Shown: piece by piece, positions 32,801-44,604 of the stretch | Position numbering within the stretch: position 1 is the first letter of the stretch | Layout: each line of letters opens with the position of its first letter | Assembly (NCBI RefSeq): GCF_900090045.1 | Contig: NC_041787.1 | Coordinates: 2,291,001 to 2,355,000, forward strand | From: Plasmodium malariae | Taxonomy: Eukaryota > Apicomplexa > Aconoidasida > Haemosporida > Plasmodiidae | DNA: 64,000 nucleotides | Direction of reading: 5' to 3' | Made by a program: the position numbers and the translations under genes | The notes under the pieces: model-generated | Database searches by the model: none | What the model saw: only the letters and a program-made list of their open reading frames with translations | What the model was told of the DNA's origin: nothing

Positions 32801-34867
32801 CTTCTCCTCTTCCCTCTTTTCTTTTCCCATTTCTTCTTCCTCTTTTTTCACTTCCATGTCATTTTTTTCACTTTCCGTTTTCCTTTCTATCCTCTTTCTG
32901 CCTCTTCTTTTTTGTTGGATCCCTCCTTCTTCTATGTCTTCTGTTCTCATTATCAATTTTTCCCTTTTTGCTCTCTTATTACGTTGTATTTGTTGTTGTA
33001 CCTTTTTTCTCTTTTTTCTAAAGTTGCATATTACATCATCTTTTTTATCATCTTCCTTTCTAATTGTAATATCTTCCATTTTATATTTGTTTCCTTTATT
33101 TTTATGTAATTCGCTCCATCCTTGTTTTTCACTTTTTTCATTATGTGTTACATATTCCTTCATTTTCCCAATATCCTTTTCATGTATGATTTTTCTTTTC
33201 TCTGTATCTTTTAGTAAAAAAAATAGCATTTCATCTTTCTGGTTATTATGATGCGTATAATCATTTGCCTTTATCAAATTTTTATATTTAGTTAAAGGTA
33301 TATTATCTATTTGTTCTCTTTTTGATTTATCTATAATTTTAATAATTTCGAAAAGTTGAAATATATCAATATCTATATTTAGGCATGAGAAATAGTAAGA
33401 ATCATTAAACCAAAAAAAAGAAGGGACAATTAAAAAATAAGGTAGAATAGTATTTTTACTTTTAAAGATGTTCTTAATATAACCTCTATATATAACCCCT
33501 CGTGGTGATTTAAATTTTGCTAGTATACTTCCTCTCAATTCATATTGAAGTGTTTCTCCTTCTACTAACTTTATTTTTCTTGGAACATTTTTGTATTTAT
33601 CATTCTCTCTTTTCAAATGTTCATAACAGCTTATGTCCTTTTCTTCATCGTTGTAATCATAATATCTTCCATGTTCTTGATATGTTAATCCAGTTTTATT
33701 TGATGGCAATTCTTTCAAATGTTCTTCATAACGCGTACTATTAGTGATTTCTTGATTGTAATTAGTATTATTAAAACTTATATTCTCTTTTTTTTCTTCT
33801 TCTATATTTTTTTTATTCTTTGTAATAATATCATTAAAATCATCATTAGTTATCAAAACGTTATTTTGTAATATAATCCTTACATCTAATTTTTTTATAA
33901 AATTTAAAACGAGATAATCTATATGTAGATCTTTTTCGCTTTTATATATTTTCATTAAATTGTTAATCATAATATTTTGTAAATGTACATTATTCGGGTA
34001 TAATTTTTTTATTTCAAATAATTTCATAGCTAATACAAAATTAACTTGATTCTGTATATTTTTACAAAAGCTTATTTTAATACTCTCCCATTTTTTATGA
34101 AATAAAATTTTATAATGTTTAAATGCCTTTTTATAATGTAACATATATTTATACGTATTAAAGGAATGAATAATATAAAATATTTTACTTGTTTTTTTTT
34201 TTTCATCATTTGTGCATATTACATAATTATTATTTATGTCGTAGGTACTGCTACTAATTCCATTTAAAAGATCTCTACCATTTTGTCTTATTTTTCTTTC
34301 ATATTTCAACACTGAATTGTTTTTTGTTCTTTTCCTTAAATTTATATTACTATTACTATTGCTACTGCTATTGCTATTGCTATTGCTATTGCTATTACTA
34401 TTGCTGCTGCTATTGTTATTGCTATTGCTGCTGCTATTGCTATTGCTATTTTTTTCCTCTTTTCTGTTAAAATAATTTAGAACAGCTTTTTCCTTTTTTT
34501 TGTGAATTTTATTACTAATATTATTATTACCATTAACATTAATGTCTTCTACATTTGTAGTTACTTCTTGTTCAATGGTGTTAGATGCATTTTCGTTGCT
34601 TAACGAGTTAATATAATTTTGCACATATTTTCTATTGCTTAGATTATTTAATATTTTTATATAGTTTGATAGGGACAACTTATGATCTGGAGTTAAATGA
34701 ACATCGTTTACTTTTAGCTCAGTGTAAAAATTTACTATTCTCCCTAATCCTATTTTATTTTTTTCTTTTTGCTTAAAAAATACGATATCATTATGTTCAA
34801 ATATTTTTAATTTATTCTTTTCATTATACTCAAAGATTTTATTTTCATTTATTTTTATATCTTCCAT
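29577..34867 (-). CDS. Large highly charged protein of unknown function, 4 exons, 1565 residues
   Basis: Exon 1 is 34867-30421; three small 3' exons, 30272-30237, 30104-29962 and 29648-29577, were added by phase and splice sites (4698 nt in all). I do not recognise the family. The N-terminal 90 residues look globular (DIVFFKQKEKNKIGLGRIVN). A second ordered block, near residues 455-540, includes LRGSILAKFKSPRGVIYRGY. The centre (about 600-1250) is Glu/Lys/Asn low complexity with EEEQVGNEE and NDKEEN-type repeats, and a Ser/Asn tract lies near residues 145-175. The last 300 residues are basic and partly ordered (LLYVYVMHIYVNKLCKNVIV), with AT-hook-like patches (KKRGRKKK, RRGRKR, KKKGRRK). A nuclear, chromatin-linked role is only an inference from the basic patches. 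The C-terminal exons encode helices ending GFCKFF. Confidence 0.72.
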
Positions 34868-35209
34868 TTAGTTAATAACGATATTCTTCTCTTATGCTAA
34901 AACCAAAAAAATGTTAAAAAAAATAAAAAAAAAGTTGAACAAATGGGGAAATAAAACTATCCAAATAGTATAGGGTATAATTTACGAACTATATTCCTCT
35001 CATTTATTGTTTGAAACAAAAATTGAATAGAACTTGTTATTACACTTAAAAAAAAAAACAAAACAAAATGTATATTAAAACAAAAGGAAAAACGTTTTAG
35101 GACAATTTGATTTGTAAAATGCGACAGTTAAAAAAATTTAAAAAAGATTGTTAAAAGAAAAATGCAGGAAATGGAAAAAAGGAAATAAAGGTGTTCATAA
35201 TATATATAC

Positions 35210-35240
<31 letters not shown>

Positions 35241-36190
35241 AATGCCATATGGCCATGGTAAATATTACACGAGGCTGTAATAAATCTACTGACTGTTCAC
35301 AATGCACTCATCCTTTTACGTCATTTGTCAGACAAAAAAAAGCAATGAAGAATGTATCTTATAATGTATGTTTACGATTTTCATTTGTGCTTGAAATAAT
35401 GAAATTTAAAATTTTGTATTGAAAAAAAATGAACTTATCAAATATTTATATACATATATAAATACATGCATATACACATATTTGCACATTCGTACACATA
35501 CACATATATACATAATACATCCACATGTACATATATATACATATAATATACGTACATGTATCGGTAAATGAACAAAATAAAAAATGAGGATAAGTGCTAC
35601 ATGTTTTTGTGTATTGCCAAACAAATATATACTGTGCTATTTTTAAAAGTTTAAATGTATTTTAAAACAATTGATTGTAATTTAAAACATTTTCACATTT
35701 TGCATTACGTATTTAACGTATTCATAATTGTTAATGTTCCCTTACAATGGCAAATGAAAATTGTACATAATAATAAAACATATTATACATATGTTAGTAA
35801 ATAATATGGCATAAAATAATATAAAGAGGAACATACAACCAACAGAGCAAGTTAATATTCTCTTATGTGTAATGCTACAAAATCCAATATATTATGCATA
35901 CAGTACATATCATAATAATGTGCTATTTTTGTATATTTAAAATATAATATAAAATTTAAAAAAACATTGAAAATGATAATTTTTACAATATAACAAAAAA
36001 AAGAAAAAGAAATAAAAAATAATAATAATACTATATTAAAAAGAATAATTTACACAATATTTAGCAATTTTGTAAAAAAAAAAAAAAAAAAAATGTGTTT
36101 TAAAAATACTCATATTTCCCATTTGGCAAGGTTATATATATCAAATAATCTAAGTGAAACCACGCTTATATAATTTGAAAAAAAAAAAAA

Positions 36191-36229
<39 letters not shown>

Positions 36230-36567
36230 TTAGGTTCATATAGATAAATATATTGTGAATTATAAAAAAAGCAAAACGACATTAATTTTAACAAAAAAAA
36301 ATTGCTCTTTTGATATATTCCATATGTTTCCATTAGTTTTAATTAATTAAAAATTTTTGTTTTTGTATATAATGCATATTTACTTAAAAAAATTATGAAA
36401 TTAAAAAATAGTTCTTAAATTTTAAATGTTAGTTTTTCAATTGTATAAATGATCAGAAATGTTAGCAGAAGTTTTTATAAAATGCACAAAAAGTAGAGGA
36501 AAAAAAACTAAACAGAAACAATGAATATTTATATATATATATATATATGTAAATACGTAGATTGAGA
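34868..36567. promoter_or_regulatory. Divergent intergenic region upstream of U2SURP and the 1565-residue gene
   Basis: 1.7 kb between two divergent start codons, so it should hold both promoters. Visible content: (TA)n at about 35216-35233 and 36196-36222, poly-A runs near 36074-36092 and 36178-36191. No gene or defined motif could be supported. Confidence 0.5.
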
Positions 36568-37016
36568 ATGTATATTCATCTGAACAGAAACAAAAAGAGG
36601 AAAAAGGACATTGAGGAAGAAAAATTAAATGTAAGAATTAAGAAATATTCATAAATATTCTTATACTAAAAAAATTTAAACGTATAACTTGTGAGATTTG
36701 TATATATGTATTTATGTATGTATATATTTATACATATATTTACATGTTACATGTGTAGGGCGCATTTTTTTATATGCCAAAAATCGCAGTAGAACGTATA
36801 TACTTGTGTATTTTATATAAATATGATGTTTCCTTTTTTTTTTTTTTTCAATTCGTCTGAATAATTCCAAAAGGAACAAGAAAATGCAAAAATTTACGCT
36901 GAATTTGTTCGATCATTTGAGGGAAATGCGCATGAAAGAGGAAATAAATTTGTTAAAAGTAAAAAAAAAAAATTAGATTATAAAAAGACAACTAAAATGA
37001 ACAAGTGCACGAATTG

Positions 37017-37049
<33 letters not shown>

Positions 37050-40000
37050 GTAATATATTCACTTCTATAAGAGAAGTATTATTTTCATTTATGTACTTTC
37101 TTCTATTTTTGATCTATTCAACTAGGTGGAAAACTTTTGAACCCTTCAAGTTTTACATATGTATCAACAGAGGAGGAAAATAAGAAAAAAGGAAGGAGTA
37201 AATTTACGAAGGTAAAATCCTTAGAAATATTTTACATACATATATACATCTAAATATATATATATATATATACATATATGTGTATATGAGTATATATATA
37301 AATGAATGTTTAAGTGAATCACATTTTTAAAGAAAATACGGAAATATGACATATTTATGCAAAATTAAAGTATCTTTATTTTGTTATAATATTTTATATT
37401 TTATACATTTTGTGTTTTTTCAAATGTCAGAGTGATTATTTTAATGAAGAAAGAAAAAAATTAGACGAAAAATCAGATAATAATAAGAGTAATACGGGAA
37501 AAGTAAAGGAAATAGATAGTTTTTTAGAAGGTTACACATTTTTTATAATTAAAAAAAGAAAAAAAAAAAAAAATGCATGCATACAAAAATATTGTTAATA
37601 TGTATTATACATGTCTATAAATAGTTACAAAATTTTTTTTTTTTTTTTAATCTTTTAAAAAATTTATTTGTTTATAATTAAAGAAATTAAATTAAAACAA
37701 AAAATTTTGGATGAAAGGAAAATTCTTAAAGAAAAAGCTCAACTAGCTAAGTCTGAAGAAGAAAAACTTAAAATTAATAAAAAAATAATAGAAATAGAAA
37801 AAAATGAAACGCTGTTTGCTTATACTTCAAGGAAAGAACGGGTTGCGAATCTGTACTTGGGAAATTTGTCACCTGAGGTAAAAAAGAAATTGTGCATATG
37901 ACAAGGAATGCGTCCATATTTATATATATTATGTATATGTATATTTAGCTGTGTTAATAATGAGAATAAAAATAGAAATATTTACATTATCAACATATGT
38001 GAATAGGGTAAAATTTCAATGACTCACAACTAATAGTAGAATTGGGAATAATTTCATCATCGAATATTTTACTATGTCATTATTTTATTTTGTATTTTAC
38101 TTGTAGGTTACGGAGGAATATTTATGTCAAAGATTCGGGAAATTTGGAAAAGTAAACAGTGTGAAAATAATGTACCCTCGTAAAGATGAAGACAAAAAAA
38201 AGGCTAGAATTTGCGGTTTTGTTTGCTTTGAAAATAAAGATGATGCAGAAAATGCAAAGGATGCTTTGGACGGTGTAGAAATGTTTGGAAATGTTGTGAG
38301 GATTGGTTGGAGTAAAGCTATACCAAAAATATTAAATAATAATAAAGCAGAAATTAATAATTTTAATTTTGATAAAAATAATACTTGCAATATTAGTTCT
38401 AATAAAAAAATCGAAGTATTATTACCAGAAGATAAAAAATTGAAAAGAATAATTGATTTGTTAGCTAAATATGTTACGGAAGAAGGATACACATTTGAAG
38501 AAACAATAAAAAAAAATGAAAAAGAGAACCCTTTATTCGATTTTCTTTTTAATACCTCTGATTTATTCTATTATTATAAATGGAGAGTTTTTTCTTTTGC
38601 ACAAGGAGATAGTTACAAAAATTGGAGAGTGGACCCTTTTCAAATGTTCGAAAATAGTTATGTTTATATACCTCCTAAACTTAATAATACGAAGAAGAAT
38701 ATTTCCAAAAAACAGGAGAAAACGTAATATTTATGAAAAAAAGAATTAGAACTAAAATTCTTGGAAGATTATCTTTTATAATATATATATTTAGAATATT
38801 ATTAAAACTTAGTAAATGCATTCTGTTATTTTAATTAAAAGAAAACTGCTATCAGAGCGTTGAAATTGTTATCCATACCTTTGTTTTTACTGCTGTGTTT
38901 ACTGCTGTGTTTACCGTTATATTACCGGCATATTATTTCCGTATTACCTCCATATCACCATTTTATTATTAATCTTTTATTGCCGCTTTGTATTCGCTTA
39001 ATTAATTTTTTTTTTGTTTTTTGTAGGAGAAGTAAAAAGTGCGAAATAGATGAAAAGAAGAAAAATAAGCTTATTAACATCATATATAATTTAAATAAAA
39101 AGAGGTACGTTCACAATCTTGTTCATATTCGTATTTCCCATAAAAAAAGTTGTCGCATTTCGGTAAAATGTGTTATATGTATTTGAATATGCTTTTTTCT
39201 TTTTTTTTTTTCTTTTCCTTTTTAGGGTAAGTATATGCCGTGCGATGATATTTTGTACAAGGCACAGTGATTTCAGTTTAGACATTGTAAAAACAATTTC
39301 TAGTTTTTTAACAGATTTAAAATATGACATGCTGAAAAAGGTATTTATATAAAATACGATGAATTTGGTGCAATTTTTGCTTTAGTTTTTGTATACACTA
39401 ATATATTTTATTTGTACATTTATTCCAACTTTTTAGATAAATTTAGTTTATTTATTATCAGACATATTATACAACTGCAGTAATCAATTTTACTCTTCAT
39501 GGTCTTATAGAAAGCATATAGAAGAGGAGTTACCTCGCATATTTTTTTATTTTAGAAAAAATATAAAAAAATGTGATAGTAAAATAAAAGCAAAAATATT
39601 TACAGATTCTATTGTTAATATATTTCATATGTGGGATATTTGGGCAATTTACAATACCTTTTTTATGAATGGGTTAAAATGTTTATTATCAAATAAAAAA
39701 TTAAATTATATAAAAAATGAAATACATGAATCGGATTATGATAAAGATTTGGATGGAACAAAAATTGAATTTTTTGATGAATTAAAAAGTTATCCATTAA
39801 ATTTAAGAAAAAATGCATTTTCTTACTTTATGAAAGATGATAATCAATTAAATCGATTATGTGAACAGAGAGGATTATATTTCGATGAGAGCTTTAGTAA
39901 AAAAAAGAAAATTAAATATTTATTAATATATGATGACTTTTGTAGTAATGATATTAATATAATAAATAGGAAAAATAACATGAATTTTATATTACAAAAT

Positions 40001-40087
40001 GAGAATAAAAAGATTTTCACGTTAGGCTTTGAAGAAAATGATACTGTCCTACACGCAGAGGAGAAGCATGCAGTTAACGTGTTATGA
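36568..40087 (+). CDS. U2SURP: U2 snRNP-associated SURP/RRM/CID protein (SR140/U2SURP), 9 exons
   Basis: Exons 36568-36630, 36874-36958, 37126-37211, 37431-37530, 37684-37877, 38107-38723, 39027-39104, 39226-39340 and 39437-40087; 1989 nt, 662 residues, phases consistent. The order matches U2SURP. An N-terminal EFVRSFEG motif precedes KEIDSFLEEIKLKQKILDER. The RRM follows: NLYLGNLSPE (RNP2), VNSVKIMYPRKDEDKKKARI, then CGFVCFEN (RNP1) and VVRIGWSKAIP. Next is a SURP module (LLAKYVTEEGYTFEETI, FYYYKWRVFSF). The C-terminal CID contains RAMIFCTRHSDFSLDIVKTI, LVYLLSDILYN and DSIVNIFHMWDIWAIYN. It is a spliceosomal U2 component acting in the nucleus. The usual C-terminal RS-rich tail is absent. Junction reading is supported by domain continuity. 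Confidence 0.9.
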
Positions 40088-41603
40088 AATGATAAAAAAT
40101 TTAAGAAAAAGTAATTATTATTTTTTTTTTTTAAACATTATATGACTATCATGTTATGACTACAACAATGAAAATCTATAAATATGTGCAAATGTAACTT
40201 TCCTGCATTTTTTTTTTCAAGTTTCTATGTTTATATATACCCATATATATGTATATATCAATCTATGTATGTATGTAGACGTTTACTTTTATAAATTATG
40301 TTCATACGTTGAAATTCAATTTAAAGCTTACCTTTTTTATTCTTTCGTATAAGTTATTTTTTGTTTTTTTTTTTTTTTTATTTATTGTATCGTTTTAATT
40401 AATTTTTTATTTTAAACACCACAAAGTACACCAATTTTGTCAATATAAAAATGGCTCATATGAAATTTGAATGATAATGGATATAATTACAATGGATATT
40501 TTTTTTTTCACAACAGTTTGGCTATATCAAAAAAAAAAAAAAAGAAAAAGTGTTCACAAATGATGTACTAAAATATAAAGCCATACAACTTTTTAACATA
40601 ACATTTCACCATAGAAATTAAAAATTTTGATTGAGAAATGTGTGTAATATATTACAAATAATCACACTGTACAGTGATGGTAATTTTATTAAATGAATAA
40701 AATGAACATTGTCACAGAAGTGTTATATTTTTTTATTTTATTACGAAAATGAAGAAAACCTTAAGCACTTATTTAAAATTTTAAGGTAAGAATAATCTCA
40801 TATATTTTTTTATTTGTTTTTTAAAAGGTGAAGAAATTGATAACAGTGTTATTACGCAACTACATATACGCAAAATTAATACGATGCTTTGTTTATATAT
40901 ATAACGTTATACTGCTTATATATATGCATACATATATGTTTTTTCTTTTAGAGCCTTTTTGCAATGTTTGTTGAGCCTCTATGATAAAAGAAAAAAAGAG
41001 AAAAAATTATAGAGATATGAAAATTTGAAATATTTATATGCTAGTTGCATTTTTTATATCCCCAATTACTCATTTAAACTTATTTTGTGGAAAATCAATG
41101 AAAAAGTAATACGTTTTATTATATATATAGGAAAAATACCCACTACTCATATATACACATGCAAAGCAGGTTCGTTTAATATTTATGTTTAAAAATATAC
41201 AGATGTACTTATAACCCAATTGAATTACCACTTCAATCACTAGTGCGTTATTAACTTACCGTATGTTTAATGTTAAATGTGAAGAGATTTTTGTTCGTAT
41301 TATTTTAATATATAAAAAAAAAACATACGAATATTTGTCAGCGCAATTATTACAATAAATAATTTTTGTAAAAGGTTAAATGCCCATATGCTTTAATAGT
41401 GACAAAATTAAAAAAAAATAAAAAATTTACCAAAAACACATAAATGAATTTTTTTTAAAGCGTAACAAGTTTTGTGCCTTTTTGTATTTAAAATATATAT
41501 ATATATATATATATGTTTTTTTTTTATTTTATCTTTACGAATATTTTTCATAAACAACTTAAAAATTAAACACTTTTATTGTTATATTTTATTCATATTC
41601 AAT
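40088..41603. other. Intergenic region between U2SURP and S27a
   Basis: About 1.5 kb, A/T tracts and (TA)n near 41494-41513, with no supported gene. It should include the U2SURP terminator region and the S27a promoter. Confidence 0.5.
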
Positions 41604-43188
41604 ATGAAAATTCTTATAAACATTCCTTATGATGACTCGTTGTGTATTGAGTCATCTGATGTAAGTACCATAAAAAATGTTAAAGAGCAAATATCTGTAT
41701 TAAAAGGTTAGCATCTGGAAATATTTGATAGCAGCCCATAGGCGTTATCTTTATTTTACGCGTTTTGTTAATATTTTATATCGTACGATGTATTTTATTT
41801 ATCTTTTTTTTGGAGTTAATATATATTGTAATTCTTACTATGAATAGCAATATTACATTTTTATAAAGATATATACCTTTTTTTAATTTTCGATTAGCTT
41901 TTATTTCGTGGTCATAGTGATAATACTGTGAAATTTATATTCCACGAAATGTTCCAACTTTATATAATATATATATATTTATATATGTATATTTATGTGT
42001 ATATATGTATATTTTTTTTCATCTACCTTTTTTACTCCCAATATATTTAAAAAATGAAATTATAGGCATTCCTTATGAGGTTCAAAAGTTATACAAAAAT
42101 GGTCGTCCATTAGGAGATGAAGAATTAATTGAAATTGACGAGTCCGAATTTGTAAGTTGAAAAATGACAAAAGAAAATATTATATATATTAAAATAGAAA
42201 AAACAAATGTGCATATAAGAGGAAAAAAAAAAATAAAATAAGGGTGCAAATGTATGGAGAATATTAATTACATTTATTGAATATATTTATGTTTATGAAT
42301 GAACAACAGTGCAGTGTTACTGTATATATTTTTTTTTTTTTATGATCATTAAAAAAGTATGTAATTATAGTGATATGAGAGAACAACAAATGTGTTCAAC
42401 TTTCTTCAAGCATTTGAATGTACAAGAATACGAATGTTAATTTTGTTTTATTATTTACGTATGTGTTTGCACCTAGTTAATTGCATTCATTTTGGTTTTT
42501 GCATGCGCATTTATCGTGTGAGCAATTTTGTCTGATTAATTATTTTATATATAATTAAATTTTAAAGTATTATTTTTATTTTTAATGATGATAAAAAAAG
42601 TCAAAGCAAGTAGGGACATGAGAATATTAAATATGTTCGTCTTAATATGTTGTCTGAAAAAATAAAAAATATGTTTTTTTTTTTTGTTTTTTTTTTTTTG
42701 ATAAATATTTTATTTGTACTTCAATATATACATTAAGGGGTGTTGTACACCTTTTTTACGTTGTTTTATTTTTATTTTTTAATTGGAGTATTCCATATTG
42801 AAAAAAGATAGAAAACAAATTGCGGATTATATGTAACTATGGAGTTAACTCTCCTCTTTGTTTGCCATTTTAGGAGATACTATTATCATTTTGTTTTATT
42901 ATTTATTTAATCGAATTTCATTTTTAGGCATATACTTTAAATTTAAACTTCGGTTTACTTGGTGGTGGTAAAAAAAAGAAGAAGAAGGTTTATAAGAAAC
43001 CCAAGAAAGAAAAACATAAAAAAAAAAAGGTAAAATTGGCTGTACTTAAGTTTTATAAAGTTGGAGATGACGGAAAAGTATTTAGATTAAAAAGACAATG
43101 TGATAATTGTGCCCCTGGAACATTAATGGCTTCTCATTTTAATAGAGACTACTGTGGAAGATGCCATCATACAATTATAAAAAAATAA
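41604..43188 (+). CDS. RPS27A: Ribosomal protein S27a (eS31) with degenerate ubiquitin-like leader, 3 exons
   Basis: Exons 41604-41706, 42066-42151 and 42928-43188; 450 nt, 149 residues. Residues 1-70 align with ubiquitin (start [28 protein letters not shown] like the SDTIENVKAKIQDKEGIP helix), but identity is low. The ubiquitin Lys48 region reads KNGRPL instead of AGKQL, and the Lys63 region lacks the lysine. The end reads [11 protein letters not shown] instead of LRLRGG. The S27a part has the basic stretch [18 protein letters not shown] and the conserved [20 protein letters not shown]. Its zinc ribbon, [21 protein letters not shown], is a 40S small-subunit element near the decoding side. 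The first zinc pair is C-x2-C rather than C-x4-C as in human S27a. The leader is probably cut after the Gly run, but not likely to act as ubiquitin. Confidence 0.92.
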
Positions 43189-44117
43189 ATTTTTGAAATT
43201 ATTGCGTAAACATCTTTTTATAAAGCAGTCTTCCTTTTTTTTTTTTTTTTTTTTTTTTTATTAAATATACATATACTTTATTATTAAAACTTACAATAAA
43301 AAATAAAAAACTAAGAATACTTAATAATATTATAATTTATTGATCTAAAAAAATTTAAGTGTTTATAATTTTATATCAATTTTTATGCACATTTTATGAA
43401 AACCTCGCAAAAAAAAAAAAATTAATAAGTTAATAAAACAAATTGAAGTGATAATAGTATGAAACAAATACCAAAATTCTTAAAGGAGAAACAATATTGT
43501 ACATTTATTATGAATAAACATTGTAATTATGAAAAAAATGATAATTTTTTAAATGTTTTTATATGTATGTACGCATATATATATATATGTATATTAAAAT
43601 ATATACAAAATATATGAAATTAATTAAGACAACTGTATACATACATGTTCGTTTAAAGTGATAATATGAAATTTTTTTTCTTTTAAATAGTAGGGCGAAG
43701 AACGCAAAAAAATACTCAACAAATGGAATAATGCCCCAAAATAAGTGAATATAATTTAAAATGTGAAAAAAAATTTTATAAAACCTTTTAGCCATATATA
43801 ATAATGTTTTTTAATAAATAAAAAAAAAAAAATAAGAGGTTAATTTGAAAAATTACTTTGTGAATGCAAAAAAGTAAAAAGAATGTAGCGATATATGACA
43901 TGTATAAAATATTAAATACATGCTAATAGTGAGAAAAAATATTGTTTATTATCTCGTGGGTTACATAGCAAGAAAAATATATGCAGGTATTATATACCAA
44001 TACATATATATATATATTTGCTATATGAACGTTTAAAATGAAAAATATGTGTGCCACATTTGTTTATTTGAGTGGTCGTGTTACAATTTTTTAAAAAATA
44101 AGATGGAGAAATAGGAC

Positions 44118-44153
<36 letters not shown>

Positions 44154-44604
44154 GTATTTATTTTTGTTCATAAGTTCTTCAAATTATCAAGTACATTTTT
44201 TATTTACCTTAATAATTTACAATATAATGTAAATTTTATGGAAAATAAAAAAAAAAAAATTTTACTAAAAATCAGAGAAAATGCCAATCTTATAAAGTTT
44301 CGAAAGAAAATAAAAATCAATGAATATTAAAATTTTTTGAAAAATTACAAAAAATTAAATGGAACAGATATTATTATAAATATTGAAGTACATGTTGCAT
44401 AGGGGTATATAAAGTTTTATTTAACAAGTATGTATACATAAATATAGTTTAAAAGAGGGACATACTTTTAAAATAAATAGCGCTCAGGGGAGTGTTGAGA
44501 ATAAAGTAAATTTTAAAAGAATGTTAAATAAATGTGGCACATAAAAAATAAGAAAAAAAAAAAATGAATTAAATTGTGTTTTATAGTATTATATTTAAGT
44601 ACAT
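43189..44604. other. Intergenic region between S27a and WBP4-like gene
   Basis: About 1.4 kb with poly-T (43234-43260), poly-A and (TA)n (44122-44148) runs. No gene supported. Confidence 0.5.

Noticed and set aside
31319..33744. Multiple plus-strand Phe/Leu/Ser-rich frames
   Set aside because: Antisense of the Glu/Lys/Asn-rich coding region of the 1565-residue protein.
41472..41603. Upstream in-frame extension of the S27a gene
   Set aside because: Phe/Ile-rich AT sequence; the ubiquitin-like domain begins at the ATG at 41604.
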